Assembly: GCF_014851565.1 (NCBI RefSeq)
Contig: NZ_JACVAA010000002.1
Span: 62,001 to 126,000 of the forward strand
Source: Pseudomonas sp. PDM15
GTDB taxonomy: Bacteria > Pseudomonadota > Gammaproteobacteria > Pseudomonadales > Pseudomonadaceae
Length of the DNA stretch: 64,000 nucleotides
Reading direction: 5' to 3'
A model generated the notes under the pieces. That model was not told the origin of the DNA. It did not search any database and worked only from the letters and a program-made list of their open reading frames with translations. Shown here in pieces: positions 40,572 to 48,903 of this stretch (position 1 is the first letter of the stretch; every line of letters begins with the position of its first letter). Position numbers and translations under genes: made by a program.

Positions 40572-40594
40572 CCGTAGGTCTTTTCGGCAGAACC

Positions 40595-40625
40595 TTGACC
40601 AATCGGACGAATCCTTAGCTAGAGT
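40595..40625 (+). promoter_or_regulatory. Possible promoter of the LuxR-type regulator gene
   Basis: TTGACC at 40595-40600 is a good -35 box. The -10 box is unclear (GCTAGA after 17 bases or TAGAGT after 19 bases). Tentative. Confidence 0.3.
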
Positions 40626-40761
40626 GAAATCACCTAGCCCCGACGTCGACCTCTGGTCGACGCCCTGTCGGAAAACGGGGCAGAACGGGAGGGAACCGAA
40701 CGATGCTTTCCCCTTTTGCGCCTTGCGCAGCCTGCTACAGAGCAACCGTTGGGGCGCGGCC

Positions 40762-41406
40762 ATGAGCTGCCGCGTCCTCCTCGCGGACGACCACGCGCTG
40801 ATCCGAATCGGTGTGCGCGCAATGGTGGATGAATTACCCGGCTTCGAGATCGTCGGTGAGGCCGAGGACGGTCAGCAGGTGGTCGAACAGGCCCGCGAAC
40901 TGAAACCGGACATCATCCTGCTCGATATCTCGATGAAGGACGTCAGTGGCCTGGACGCCATCAAGCCGCTGGCCGAGGTCGCGCCCACCAGCAAGGTGTT
41001 GATGCTCTCCATGCACAACGAAGCCGGAGTGGTACTCGACGCCTTGCGCCGCGGCGCCCATGGCTATCTGCTGAAGGACGCAGCCATGGCCGAGCTGCAC
41101 CTGGCGCTCTGCGCCATCGGTCGCGGCGAACGCTACCTGAGTTCGGCCATCGCTCAACCGGTGATCGAACAGGCGCTGTCCAACGAACAGCCCTCGAGCG
41201 ACCATGGCTTGACCCAGCGTCAGGTGGAGATCCTGCGCCTGATCACGCGCGGCACCTCGACCCGCGCCATTGCCGAGGGCCTCAATCTCAGCGTGAAGAC
41301 GGTGGAAGCGCACCGCGCACAGATCATGAAGCGCCTGGATATCCACGACGTGCCGGGGCTGGTGCTGTACGCCCTGCGCGAGGGCATCATCCGCGCCGAC
41401 GACTAG
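40762..41406 (+). CDS. LuxR/NarL-type response regulator
   Basis: 214 residues. Receiver domain with LLADDHALIRIGVRAM and phospho-acceptor Asp55 in IILLDISMKDVSG, Lys in GYLLKDA, and a C-terminal LuxR helix-turn-helix (LTQRQVEILRLITRGTSTRAIAEGLNLSVKTVEAHRAQIMKRLDI). No histidine kinase gene is adjacent, so CheA of this cluster or a kinase elsewhere may phosphorylate it. It is 190 bases from cheB, with a possible promoter in the gap. The ATG at 40762 starts at the receiver domain. Its stop is one base from the stop of the convergent lipid kinase gene. Confidence 0.93.
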   Translation: MSCRVLLADDHALIRIGVRAMVDELPGFEIVGEAEDGQQVVEQARELKPDIILLDISMKDVSGLDAIKPLAEVAPTSKVLMLSMHNEAGVVLDALRRGAHGYLLKDAAMAELHLALCAIGRGERYLSSAIAQPVIEQALSNEQPSSDHGLTQRQVEILRLITRGTSTRAIAEGLNLSVKTVEAHRAQIMKRLDIHDVPGLVLYALREGIIRADD

Positions 41407-41407
41407 C

Positions 41408-42310
41408 CTAGCTGCCCTGCAGCAGGGGAGAGATATCAGGCAGGTGTAGGCGCAGTGCGCCCGAGCGCGCGGAGAAGCGCAGACGCTGGCCTTCCATGGG
41501 CTCGCCGTCCAGATTGATGTCCAGCCCTTCCGGTGCCTCCACGTCCAGCCACGGCAAACGCGCGCTGATCGACACCGACTCCAGTCCGAGGATGCCACCG
41601 GACAGCAGCGTGCCCAGGGTACCGACCACGTCCTGTGGCGCCGGCACTATGCAGATATCCAGCAAACCATCATTGATCTGCGCCTGCGGGCACATCACGT
41701 GGCCGCCGCCGGCCTGGCGCCCGTTGCCGATGCCGAGGGCGAGGAAATCCCCCTCCCAGGTGAAGCCGGGCCCACTGAAGCGGCCGAAAGCGGAATGCAC
41801 CTCGGGAAAGCGCGTCAGCCCGGTGAGGAAATACGCGGCGCCACCGAGCATCTTCTTCAGCTCTTCCGAGGTATTGGCGGTGACCTTGGAGCCAAAGCCG
41901 CCAGTGGCCATGTTGAGGAACAACTGCCCGTCCACCTCGCCCAGATCGATCGAACGCGGCTCGAACTCCAGCAGAGACAAGGCCTCCGCCGGAGGCAGCG
42001 GAATCCCGGCGGCGCGGCAGAAGTCATTGGCGGTGCCCAGCGGCAGCAAGGCCAGGGAAGCGTCGCTACCCGCCAGCGCCATGGCCTCGGCCACCTCGCG
42101 CAGGGTGCCGTCGCCGCCTCCGGCGATCAGAGTCGGATAGCCGGCGGCCAGCGCCTCATCCACCAGCCGGGCGGCATCGCCGCCTTCCCAGGTCAGGCGC
42201 ACGGCCAGCTCCCAGCCGTTCTCGCGCAGCGCCATCACCGCGGCCCTCACCTCCTCGTTCTGCGCCTGCTTGCCATGCAGGATCAGCAGCGCCTTGCGCT
42301 CTACAGCCAT
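41408..42310 (-). CDS. YegS-like lipid kinase
   Basis: 300-residue diacylglycerol-kinase-fold protein. N-terminal KALLILHGKQAQN, the nucleotide-binding GYPTLIAGGGDGTLREVAEAM, LALLPLGTANDFCRAAGI, and a C-terminal beta domain with the FSGPGFTWEGDFLALGIGNGRQAGGGHVMCP motif. YegS phosphorylates phosphatidylglycerol in vitro. The start was set at ATG 42308-42310 because of the strong ribosome-binding site GGGAGGG just before it; an upstream open frame is not supported. Confidence 0.9.
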   Translation of the reverse strand: MAVERKALLILHGKQAQNEEVRAAVMALRENGWELAVRLTWEGGDAARLVDEALAAGYPTLIAGGGDGTLREVAEAMALAGSDASLALLPLGTANDFCRAAGIPLPPAEALSLLEFEPRSIDLGEVDGQLFLNMATGGFGSKVTANTSEELKKMLGGAAYFLTGLTRFPEVHSAFGRFSGPGFTWEGDFLALGIGNGRQAGGGHVMCPQAQINDGLLDICIVPAPQDVVGTLGTLLSGGILGLESVSISARLPWLDVEAPEGLDINLDGEPMEGQRLRFSARSGALRLHLPDISPLLQGS

Positions 42311-42387
42311 GAACTCCCTCCCGTTGCTCCGAATAAAGCAGACTGCTGCCATTAACTGAAAGTGCCGTTCGCGGAGCCTAGCGGGCC

Positions 42388-42720
42388 TCAGCCCAGATAG
42401 TACGCAGCCTCTCCACTCAGCCAAGGAAGCAGTGACAGCAGAAATAAGCCAGCGCAAGGCAGCAAGCCCCGCCAGCCACGACTGTGTATCAAGTAAACCG
42501 GCAGGACCAACGGCCAAAGGAAGAACAGGAAGGCGCCAAACTCGTAGGGAGGGTGGTAACCACGCCGTTTGGCGTCAGCCAGGCACCAGTAGGCCAGCGT
42601 CAGGGCGAAGGCCCAGGCCATCAGGTTCTCCGCCTCACGCGAGGGGTAGTCGCCTGCATAGCCCATCACTGTGTAATGCAGGATCGAAATCCCGATCACC
42701 AATCCCCATACGATCTTCAT
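42388..42720 (-). CDS. Small integral membrane protein
   Basis: 110 residues with about four hydrophobic segments: IVWGLVIGISILHYTVMGY, LMAWAFALTLAYWCLA, FGAFLFFLWPLVLPVYLI and GLLPCAGLFLLSLLPWL, and a basic loop ADAKRRGYHPP. The second of two close ATGs was chosen since AGGG lies at the right distance from it. I do not recognise a family. It lies between the lipid kinase gene and the FGGY kinase gene, same strand. Confidence 0.7.
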   Translation of the reverse strand: MKIVWGLVIGISILHYTVMGYAGDYPSREAENLMAWAFALTLAYWCLADAKRRGYHPPYEFGAFLFFLWPLVLPVYLIHSRGWRGLLPCAGLFLLSLLPWLSGEAAYYLG

Positions 42721-42783
42721 GCACATCCCTGTCGTCAGCTATGCCCCGGCAGTTTCCACCGCCGCGCTGCGCTTAGGCAATGG

Positions 42784-44343
42784 CTATGCGGGATACCCGG
42801 TGATCTCGCGAATGCTGCCGTAGAGCGGCTTGAGCTGCTTGTACATGCGCAGGTAGACCTCGCGGTACAGCCGCTCGTAGACCGCCACCGCCTGCGGGTT
42901 GGGCTGGAACACCTTGCCGACGCGGGTCATGGCGGCAATGGCCGTGGGGAAGTCCGGGTGCAGGCCGAGGCCGACGGCGCAGTCGATGGCCGCGCCCAGG
43001 CCGGAGGTCTCGTACAGGTGCGGGCGCTCGGCCGGTAGGTTGAAGATATCGGCGGTCAGCTGCATGGCCGCATCGCTCTGCGAGCCGCCACCGGAGATAC
43101 GCAGGCGTTCGATACGGGTGCCGGAGCGCTTCTCGATGCGCTCGCGGCCCTGGCGCAGGGCGTAGGCCAGGCCTTCGAGGATCGCCCGGTACAGGTGCGC
43201 GCGGGTGTGTACATCGCCGAAGCCGATGATCGAGCCCTTGGCCTCCAGCCCCGGCTCGCGGATGCCCGGCGACCAGAACGGCTGCAGGGTCAGGCCCATG
43301 GAGCCCGGCGGCACGCTGTTGACCAGCTCGTCGAACAGCGTCTCGGCCTCCACGCCCAGCTCCAGGCCACGCTGGCGCTCGGCATGGCCGAACTGTTCCT
43401 TGAACCAGCTAACCATCCAGAAGCCACGGAAGATCATGACCTCGGTGTTGAAATGATCGGGAATCGCCGCCGGGTATGGCGGAATCAGCGGGATGGTCTC
43501 TAGGTATTTGGCACGGGTGGTGTTGATGGTCGCCGTGGTGCCGTAGGACAGGCACGCCGTGCTCGGCTCTACGCCACCGGCGCCGATCACCTCGCAAGCC
43601 TTGTCCGAGGCCGCGGCGATCAGCGGCAACCCTTCGGGGATGCCGGTATGGGCGCTGGCCTCGGCGGTAATGCTGCCGATGCGCTCGCCCGGCTTGACCA
43701 GCTCCGGCAGCATGTCCGGGCGCACCGGGATGGCCTGCCACTTCCAGTCGCTGGGCTTGGCCCAGCACAGGCGCTTGTAGTCGAACGGCAGGTAGGCCAC
43801 GCAACTGCCCACCGAGTCGACGAAACGCCCGCTCAGGCGGTGGGTGAGGAAGCCCGAGAGCAGCAGGAACTTGTGGGTGCGCGCCCAGATGTCCGGCTGC
43901 TGTTGAGCGACCCAGTTAGCCTCGGCCTGAGCGCGGAAGTAGTCCACCGTCGCCTCTTCGCGGATCAGCTTGAACAGCCAGCCCCAGGGCCCGGTGATGC
44001 TGCCCTCCACCTCGGCGCGACGCTGGTCCAGCCAGAGAATGGCCGGGCGCAGCGGCTTGCCGGCCTCATCCACGTTGATCAGGGTGCCGCGCTGGGTGGT
44101 GACCGAAACGCCGGCGATCTGGCTTCTGTCGATCTCGACGCTGGCCCACAGCCGCCGACAGGCCTCGCCGAGACTGGCCCAGTAGTACTCCGGGTCCTGC
44201 TCGGCCCAGCCGGGATGCTCGGAATAGTAGGGCTCGAGCTCCACCTTGCCCTTGCCGACCAAGTTGCCGGCCAGGTCGAAGAGCAGCGCGCGTACGCTTT
44301 GGGTGCCGTTGTCGATGGCCAGCAGGTAGCGTTGTTCGGTCAC
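42784..44343 (-). CDS. FGGY-family carbohydrate kinase
   Basis: 519 residues. N-terminal ATPase fold [23 protein letters not shown], the substrate region [32 protein letters not shown] and C-terminal phosphate-binding [22 protein letters not shown]. It resembles glycerol and sugar kinases, but the substrate cannot be set from the sequence. It follows the GlpD-like gene by 17 bases. The GTG at 44341-44343 was chosen; a TTG seven codons earlier is possible. A three-carbon or glycerol-like substrate is suggested by its neighbours. Confidence 0.88.
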   Translation of the reverse strand: MTEQRYLLAIDNGTQSVRALLFDLAGNLVGKGKVELEPYYSEHPGWAEQDPEYYWASLGEACRRLWASVEIDRSQIAGVSVTTQRGTLINVDEAGKPLRPAILWLDQRRAEVEGSITGPWGWLFKLIREEATVDYFRAQAEANWVAQQQPDIWARTHKFLLLSGFLTHRLSGRFVDSVGSCVAYLPFDYKRLCWAKPSDWKWQAIPVRPDMLPELVKPGERIGSITAEASAHTGIPEGLPLIAAASDKACEVIGAGGVEPSTACLSYGTTATINTTRAKYLETIPLIPPYPAAIPDHFNTEVMIFRGFWMVSWFKEQFGHAERQRGLELGVEAETLFDELVNSVPPGSMGLTLQPFWSPGIREPGLEAKGSIIGFGDVHTRAHLYRAILEGLAYALRQGRERIEKRSGTRIERLRISGGGSQSDAAMQLTADIFNLPAERPHLYETSGLGAAIDCAVGLGLHPDFPTAIAAMTRVGKVFQPNPQAVAVYERLYREVYLRMYKQLKPLYGSIREITGYPA

Positions 44344-44360
44344 GTCGGTTTCCAGGCAGT

Positions 44361-45938
44361 TCAAGGCAGGCTGTAGCAGCTATGCCACAGCGCCAGATAG
44401 CGTTGTTGTTCTTCGTCCCAGCGCGCATCGCTCCAGCCCAGGCGCGGCTGGCACAGCTCGCGGATGCGCGGCAGCTCGTCCACGGCACCGCCCGCTAGCA
44501 GCAGGCCGATACGGGTGCGGCGCAGCAGCAGGTCATCCAGGTGCAGCACCAGCTCCTCGTCGCAGGCAAGGGCCAGTTCGGCCCACAGCGTGTTGCTGGC
44601 ACCGATGCAGGCATTGCCAAGTTCGTCGATCATCCGCGCCAGGCGCGGCAGTGCAGCACCATGGCGACCGGTCAGGCGGCGCTGCTGGGCCATACCCAGA
44701 CCCGCTAGCACCTGAGGCTTAGCGCTACGGAACACCTGCTGACCGGCATCCGTCACCTCGCGGCCAACCATGGGCGCGCAGGCGCGCAACACTTCCAGGG
44801 CCAGCAGGCGGAAGGTGGTCAGCTTGCCGCCGGCCAGGGTCACGCAGCCAGGCTCGCTCCACAGGGCGTGCTCGCGCTTCTCGTCCGAGGGCTTGCGCCC
44901 GGTGCTCTCCCCTTCGCTGACCACCGGGCGCACGCCGGCCCAGGTGGACAGCACATCGGCGCGTCCGATGCCGGCATGCGGAAACACGCTGGCGCAGGCC
45001 GCCAGCAGGTAATCCACTTCTTCGGCGCTGATGCACGCATCCTGGCCCAGCGACTCGCCGTGGTCCAGGTCGGTAGTGCCGACCACCGTGGCGCCTTCCC
45101 AGGGAAAGACGAACACCGGGCGCTTGTCGTCGGCGTGCATAAAGCTGATGGCCTGGGCCACCGGCAGACGCCAGGCAGGCAGCAGCAGATGGCTGCCGCG
45201 CAGCGGGCGGATATGTTCCAGGCCGGTCTTCTGCCGCAGCTCGTCGGCCCAGGCACCGGTGGCCTGGGCCACGGCGCGGGCGCGGAAGGCAACGTGCTGG
45301 CCGCTCTCCACATCCTCGGCCACCAACCCGACCACCCGGCCGTTGTCGCGACTCAGCTCGACCACCCGCATGCCATTGAGCGCCTCGCCGCCATCGGCAC
45401 GCGCCTCGCCCAGCACACGCATGACCAGGCGCGCATCGTCGGTGACCGCATCGGTGAAGCGGGTCGCACCGAGCAGCGTCTGCTCCTGCAGGCCCGGCGC
45501 TAGATAGCGCAGCTCGGCCAGCGGGTGATAGCGGTGCAGGCGCTGGCCGGCCAGGGCGTCGTACACACCGAGCAGGCCGCCAAACACCTTGGGACCGGGG
45601 AAGCGGCCACGGTAATGCGGGAATAGAAACGGCAGCGGGTCGACCAGGCCCGGCGCCTCGCCGAGCAGGCGCTGGCGCTCGCGCACCGAGTCGCGGGTCA
45701 GCGCCAGCTGGCCCTTGGCGATGTAGCGCAGGCCGCCGTGGACCATCTTTGACGAACGACTGGAGGTGCCCCAGGCGAAATCGCGTTGCTCCAACAGCAG
45801 GCAGCTCCAGCCACGTCGGGCCGCCTCGCGCAGGATGCCGGCACCGGTGATGCCGCCGCCGACCACGATCAGGTCCCAGTCACGCGCCGCCAGCTCCGGC
45901 AGCGCGGTTTCACGCCAGGTGGCGTTCCAGCTCTGCAT
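44361..45938 (-). CDS. GlpD-like FAD-dependent glycerol-3-phosphate dehydrogenase
   Basis: 525 residues. FAD-binding [23 protein letters not shown], then [24 protein letters not shown], the classic GlpD signature. Further motifs are [41 protein letters not shown] and [17 protein letters not shown]-terminal helical domain follows. GlpD oxidises sn-glycerol 3-phosphate to DHAP and passes electrons to quinone at the inner membrane. This copy lies with an FGGY kinase and an alkyl-DHAP-synthase-like protein rather than in a glpFK cluster, so its substrate may differ. Confidence 0.92.
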   Translation of the reverse strand: MQSWNATWRETALPELAARDWDLIVVGGGITGAGILREAARRGWSCLLLEQRDFAWGTSSRSSKMVHGGLRYIAKGQLALTRDSVRERQRLLGEAPGLVDPLPFLFPHYRGRFPGPKVFGGLLGVYDALAGQRLHRYHPLAELRYLAPGLQEQTLLGATRFTDAVTDDARLVMRVLGEARADGGEALNGMRVVELSRDNGRVVGLVAEDVESGQHVAFRARAVAQATGAWADELRQKTGLEHIRPLRGSHLLLPAWRLPVAQAISFMHADDKRPVFVFPWEGATVVGTTDLDHGESLGQDACISAEEVDYLLAACASVFPHAGIGRADVLSTWAGVRPVVSEGESTGRKPSDEKREHALWSEPGCVTLAGGKLTTFRLLALEVLRACAPMVGREVTDAGQQVFRSAKPQVLAGLGMAQQRRLTGRHGAALPRLARMIDELGNACIGASNTLWAELALACDEELVLHLDDLLLRRTRIGLLLAGGAVDELPRIRELCQPRLGWSDARWDEEQQRYLALWHSCYSLP

Positions 45939-45964
45939 TATCGAAACCCTTGAAGAAGCCTCGA

Positions 45965-46115
45965 GCGCCCCGAGAGCAAGGCGGAGGGAGCGCAGCGGCG
46001 AGACATATTAAGGCGATAGGCGAGGAGCGAGCACCGCCTCACAGCCGCTTGCGGCTGAACTGCCGCAGGCAGGCCCGCAGGGCGAGCGTAGCGAGTCACG
46101 CCACTCTCGGGGTGC
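45965..46115. repeat. Inverted-repeat-bounded intergenic element, 151 bp
   Basis: GCGCCCCGAGAG (45965-45976) and the reverse complement of CTCTCGGGGTGC (46104-46115) match at 11 of 12 positions and bound most of the gap between the GlpD-like and FAD-oxidase genes. Inside are a perfect stem CAGCCGC-TT-GCGGCTG (46042-46057) and repeated GCGAGCG / GTAGCGAG patterns. It has no open frame. It could be a small mobile element, a REP-like sequence or a structured spacer. Confidence 0.45.
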
Positions 46116-46124
46116 GCAGCGGGC

Positions 46125-47729
46125 TTATTCATGGGTTTTCAGCAGAACGCCAGGGGCCAGACGCTGCTCGGGGTCGAAGTGCTGGGCCATGGCCTTGAGC
46201 GCCGCCATGCCCAGCTCGCCCTTCTCCGCCGCCAGATACGGCGCGTGGTCGCGACCGACGCCGTGCTGGTGGCTGATAGTGCCGCGGTTGCCGGCAATGG
46301 TCTGGCAGGCCGCGTGCTTGAGCTTGCTCCAGCGCACCAGGGTCTGCTCGTAGCTGCTGCCCGGGCGGAACACGTAGGTGGTGTAGATGCTCGAGCCCTC
46401 GCCATAGACGTGGGACAGGTGGGTGAACACGTGGACCTGCTCGCCCTCGTCCGCCAGGCCCTGACGCAGGCTGGCCTCAACCTTGTTCAGCAGGTTGTCG
46501 ACGTTGCTCCAGTCGGTCGCCGTCTCCAGGGTGTCCACCGCGTAGCCGGCCTCCCACAGGCCATGGCGCAGGTAGGGGAAACGGAAACGGTTTTCCGCCC
46601 ACTTCTTGCCCAGCAGGGTGCCGGTGAACACGCCGCCCTCGGCGCGCAGGATGCGCTTGGCCTGCTTGACCGACAGGGCGTTCTGCGCGCGATTGCCGGT
46701 GACGCCGAAGGTCAGCATGCACTTGCCGACGCGGGCGCCACGCAAGGCCAGGTATTTCTCAAGCCAAGCGATCTGCTCCGGATGGCCGGCCAGGGCCAGC
46801 TGGGTCTCGGTCTCGATGGCGTTGGAAAGGCGCAGCATCGACAGCGGCACGCGCGCCTGGGCCAGAGCACGGATACCGGCGAGGGCCTGCTGCCAACTGG
46901 GCAGGAACACAGCGAAGAACTTCTCTTGCTCGGCCAGCTTGGTCACCCGCACGCGCACTTCGGAGATCACCCCAAAGCGTCCTTCGCTGCCGAGGATCAA
47001 CTCGCGCAGGTCCGGACCGGCGGCCGATGCCGGGAAGGTCGGAATCTCCAGGGTGCCGGCGAAGGTCTCGACCTTGCCGCCGGCAAACAGCTGCTCGATG
47101 CGCCCGTAGCGCAGCGACTGCTGGCCGCTGGAGCGGCTGGCCACCCAGCCGCCGAGCGTGGACAGCTCCCAGGACTGCGGGAAGTGGCCGAGGGTGTAGC
47201 CGCGAGCGCGCAGCTGCGCCTCCACCTGCGGGCCGCTAGCGCCAGGGCCGAAGGTGGCGATCTGGCTCTGCTCGTCGAGGTCGAGCAGCTGGGTCATGCG
47301 CTCCAGCGACAGGGTCAGTACCGGCTTGTCGCCGGCCGCCGGATTGATGTGACCGGCCACCGAGGTGCCACCGCCGTAGGGGATGACGATGGCGTCCTGC
47401 TGCTGCGCCCAGACCAGCAGCTCGCGGATCTGCGCCGCGGTTTCCGGAAGGGCCACGCCATCGGGGAACACGCCGAAATCGCCGGAGCGCATGGCCAGCC
47501 AGTCCGGCAGGCTCTGGCCACGGGCATGGCGCACGCGCACCTCCGCATCGATGCTGACCAGCGGATGGCGGGTGACCAGGCGCGACTGCGGTACGCGCGC
47601 CAGCACCTGCTCCAGGCTGGCGTCCGCCAGGCGCTGGCCGGCGCCGACGCGCTCGGCAAGGAAGGCGCCGCCATGGGCCGGCAGTTCTACCTGGGTGGCT
47701 TCGTCGCCCCATCCGTTCCAACGTCGCAT
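46125..47729 (-). CDS. FAD-linked oxidase resembling alkyl-DHAP synthase
   Basis: 534 residues. Starts MRRWNGWGDEATQVELP and has an FAD-binding PCMH domain: AIVIPYGGGTSVAGHINP, LDLDEQSQIATFGPGASGPQVEAQLRARGYTLGHFPQSWELSTLGGWVASRSSGQQSLRYG. The C-terminal part includes HLSHVYGEGSSIYTTYVFR, GTISHQHGVGRDHAPYLAAEKG and a final HFDPEQRLAPGVLL. The His-rich HQHGVGRDH motif and overall order match the alkylglycerone-phosphate synthase family. In bacteria without ether lipids such proteins have unclear roles. It is divergent from the AraC regulator and upstream of the GlpD-like and kinase genes. Confidence 0.88.
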   Translation of the reverse strand: MRRWNGWGDEATQVELPAHGGAFLAERVGAGQRLADASLEQVLARVPQSRLVTRHPLVSIDAEVRVRHARGQSLPDWLAMRSGDFGVFPDGVALPETAAQIRELLVWAQQQDAIVIPYGGGTSVAGHINPAAGDKPVLTLSLERMTQLLDLDEQSQIATFGPGASGPQVEAQLRARGYTLGHFPQSWELSTLGGWVASRSSGQQSLRYGRIEQLFAGGKVETFAGTLEIPTFPASAAGPDLRELILGSEGRFGVISEVRVRVTKLAEQEKFFAVFLPSWQQALAGIRALAQARVPLSMLRLSNAIETETQLALAGHPEQIAWLEKYLALRGARVGKCMLTFGVTGNRAQNALSVKQAKRILRAEGGVFTGTLLGKKWAENRFRFPYLRHGLWEAGYAVDTLETATDWSNVDNLLNKVEASLRQGLADEGEQVHVFTHLSHVYGEGSSIYTTYVFRPGSSYEQTLVRWSKLKHAACQTIAGNRGTISHQHGVGRDHAPYLAAEKGELGMAALKAMAQHFDPEQRLAPGVLLKTHE

Positions 47730-47798
47730 CCGTCCTTTCCTCACAGTTCCGCTGATGATCGATGGCTGCCTATACTAGCCAGCCGCCCGCTCCGGTCA

Positions 47799-47838
47799 CT
47801 GTCGAATCGGGACAGCGGCTGTCGCCAATCAAGACAAG
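47799..47838. promoter_or_regulatory. Direct repeats between the FAD oxidase and AraC genes
   Basis: CTGTCGAATCGGGACAG (47799-47815) and CTGTCGCCAATCAAGACAAG (47819-47838) share CTGTCG and AATCnnGACA, with starts 20 bases apart. Paired direct repeats two helical turns apart are typical of AraC-family operators. They lie just before the regulator start. Confidence 0.55.
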
Positions 47839-47858
47839 CAGAACAACAAGAATCGACC

Positions 47859-48887
47859 ATGCTGACCCTCGGCTATACCTCGGTCCCCGCCCTGCTCAAG
47901 TACCTGCGCCACGCCGAACATCTCGGCCTGGACGTTGAGAATGCTCGCGCCGTCGCCGGCATCAGCGCCGAGGACCTGGCGGACAACGGCAAGCGCCTGC
48001 CCAGCGAGGTCCACGAGCGCCTGCTGGAGCACCTGATGCAGGTTTCCGGGGACCCGCTGTTCGGCCTGCATGCCGCGCGCTACGTGCAACCCGGCTCATG
48101 GAGCGTGCTCGGCTACATCACCATGAACTGCGCCACCCTCGGCGAGGCGATGAGCCGCATCGTGCCCTACGAGAAACTGGTCGGCGACATGGGTACTAGC
48201 CAGTTGGAGCTGGCCGGCGACCATGTGCGGCTGATCTGGAACTGCCGCCACGAGCACCCGGGCATCCGCCGGCACATGGTGGAGAACGTGCTGGCGTCGT
48301 GGATGCTCTACGCCCGCTGGATCGCCGACATGGACCGCTCGCCGCGCGAAGTCTGGTTCGAACACGCGCGCCCTGACGAGGCGCCGCAGGCGGACTACGA
48401 AGAGGTATTTGGCTGCCCGGTGCTGTTCAGCCAACCGAGCAATGCCCTGCTGGTGCCACTGGACTACCTGAGCATTCCCCTGCGCCAGGCCGACGCCAAC
48501 CTGCTGCGCACCCTGGAAGAACACGCGCTGACTATGATGGCCGGGCTGGACGACAACGAGCCGCTACCGCAACGGGTGAAGAACGCCCTGCGCCTGCTGC
48601 TCAAGGACGGTCTGCCGCGCAAGGAAAAGGTCGCCGAGAAATTCCATATGACGGTGCGCACCCTGCAGCGCCATCTGCAGCAGGCCGGCACCAGCTACCA
48701 GGAAATCCTCGACCAGCTGCGCCAGGAGCTTGCCGAGCACTACCTGCTGCGCAGCGACCTGGCGATCCAAGATATTGCCAGCTACCTGGGCTTCACCGAG
48801 TCGCGCTCGTTCCACCGCAGCTTCAAGGCGTGGACCGGGATGACGCCGGGCGAATACCGCGAAAGCCGCAAGGGCGCGCCGCTCTAG
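47859..48887 (+). CDS. AraC-family regulator (OruR/ArgR-like N-terminal domain type)
   Basis: 342 residues. An N-terminal Arabinose_bd-type domain of about 200 residues (VPALLKYLRHAEHLGLDVENARAVAG, DPLFGLHAARYVQPGSWSVLGYI) precedes a C-terminal AraC DNA-binding domain with two helix-turn-helix units (KVAEKFHMTVRTLQRHLQQAGTSYQEIL and AIQDIASYLGFTESRSFHRSFKAWTGMTPGEYR). It is divergent from the FAD oxidase gene and likely controls that operon. The start ATG at 47859 is the first credible one; the frame stays open upstream over the antisense of the oxidase gene but without meaning. Confidence 0.92.
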   Translation: MLTLGYTSVPALLKYLRHAEHLGLDVENARAVAGISAEDLADNGKRLPSEVHERLLEHLMQVSGDPLFGLHAARYVQPGSWSVLGYITMNCATLGEAMSRIVPYEKLVGDMGTSQLELAGDHVRLIWNCRHEHPGIRRHMVENVLASWMLYARWIADMDRSPREVWFEHARPDEAPQADYEEVFGCPVLFSQPSNALLVPLDYLSIPLRQADANLLRTLEEHALTMMAGLDDNEPLPQRVKNALRLLLKDGLPRKEKVAEKFHMTVRTLQRHLQQAGTSYQEILDQLRQELAEHYLLRSDLAIQDIASYLGFTESRSFHRSFKAWTGMTPGEYRESRKGAPL

Positions 48888-48903
48888 AGCAGCGCGCTCA
48901 AGC

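Noticed and set aside
46131..47858. Long plus-strand open frame that continues upstream of the AraC gene to give 918 residues
   Set aside because: It is the antisense of the FAD oxidase gene, has no family signature, and the AraC domain begins at a good ATG at 47859.
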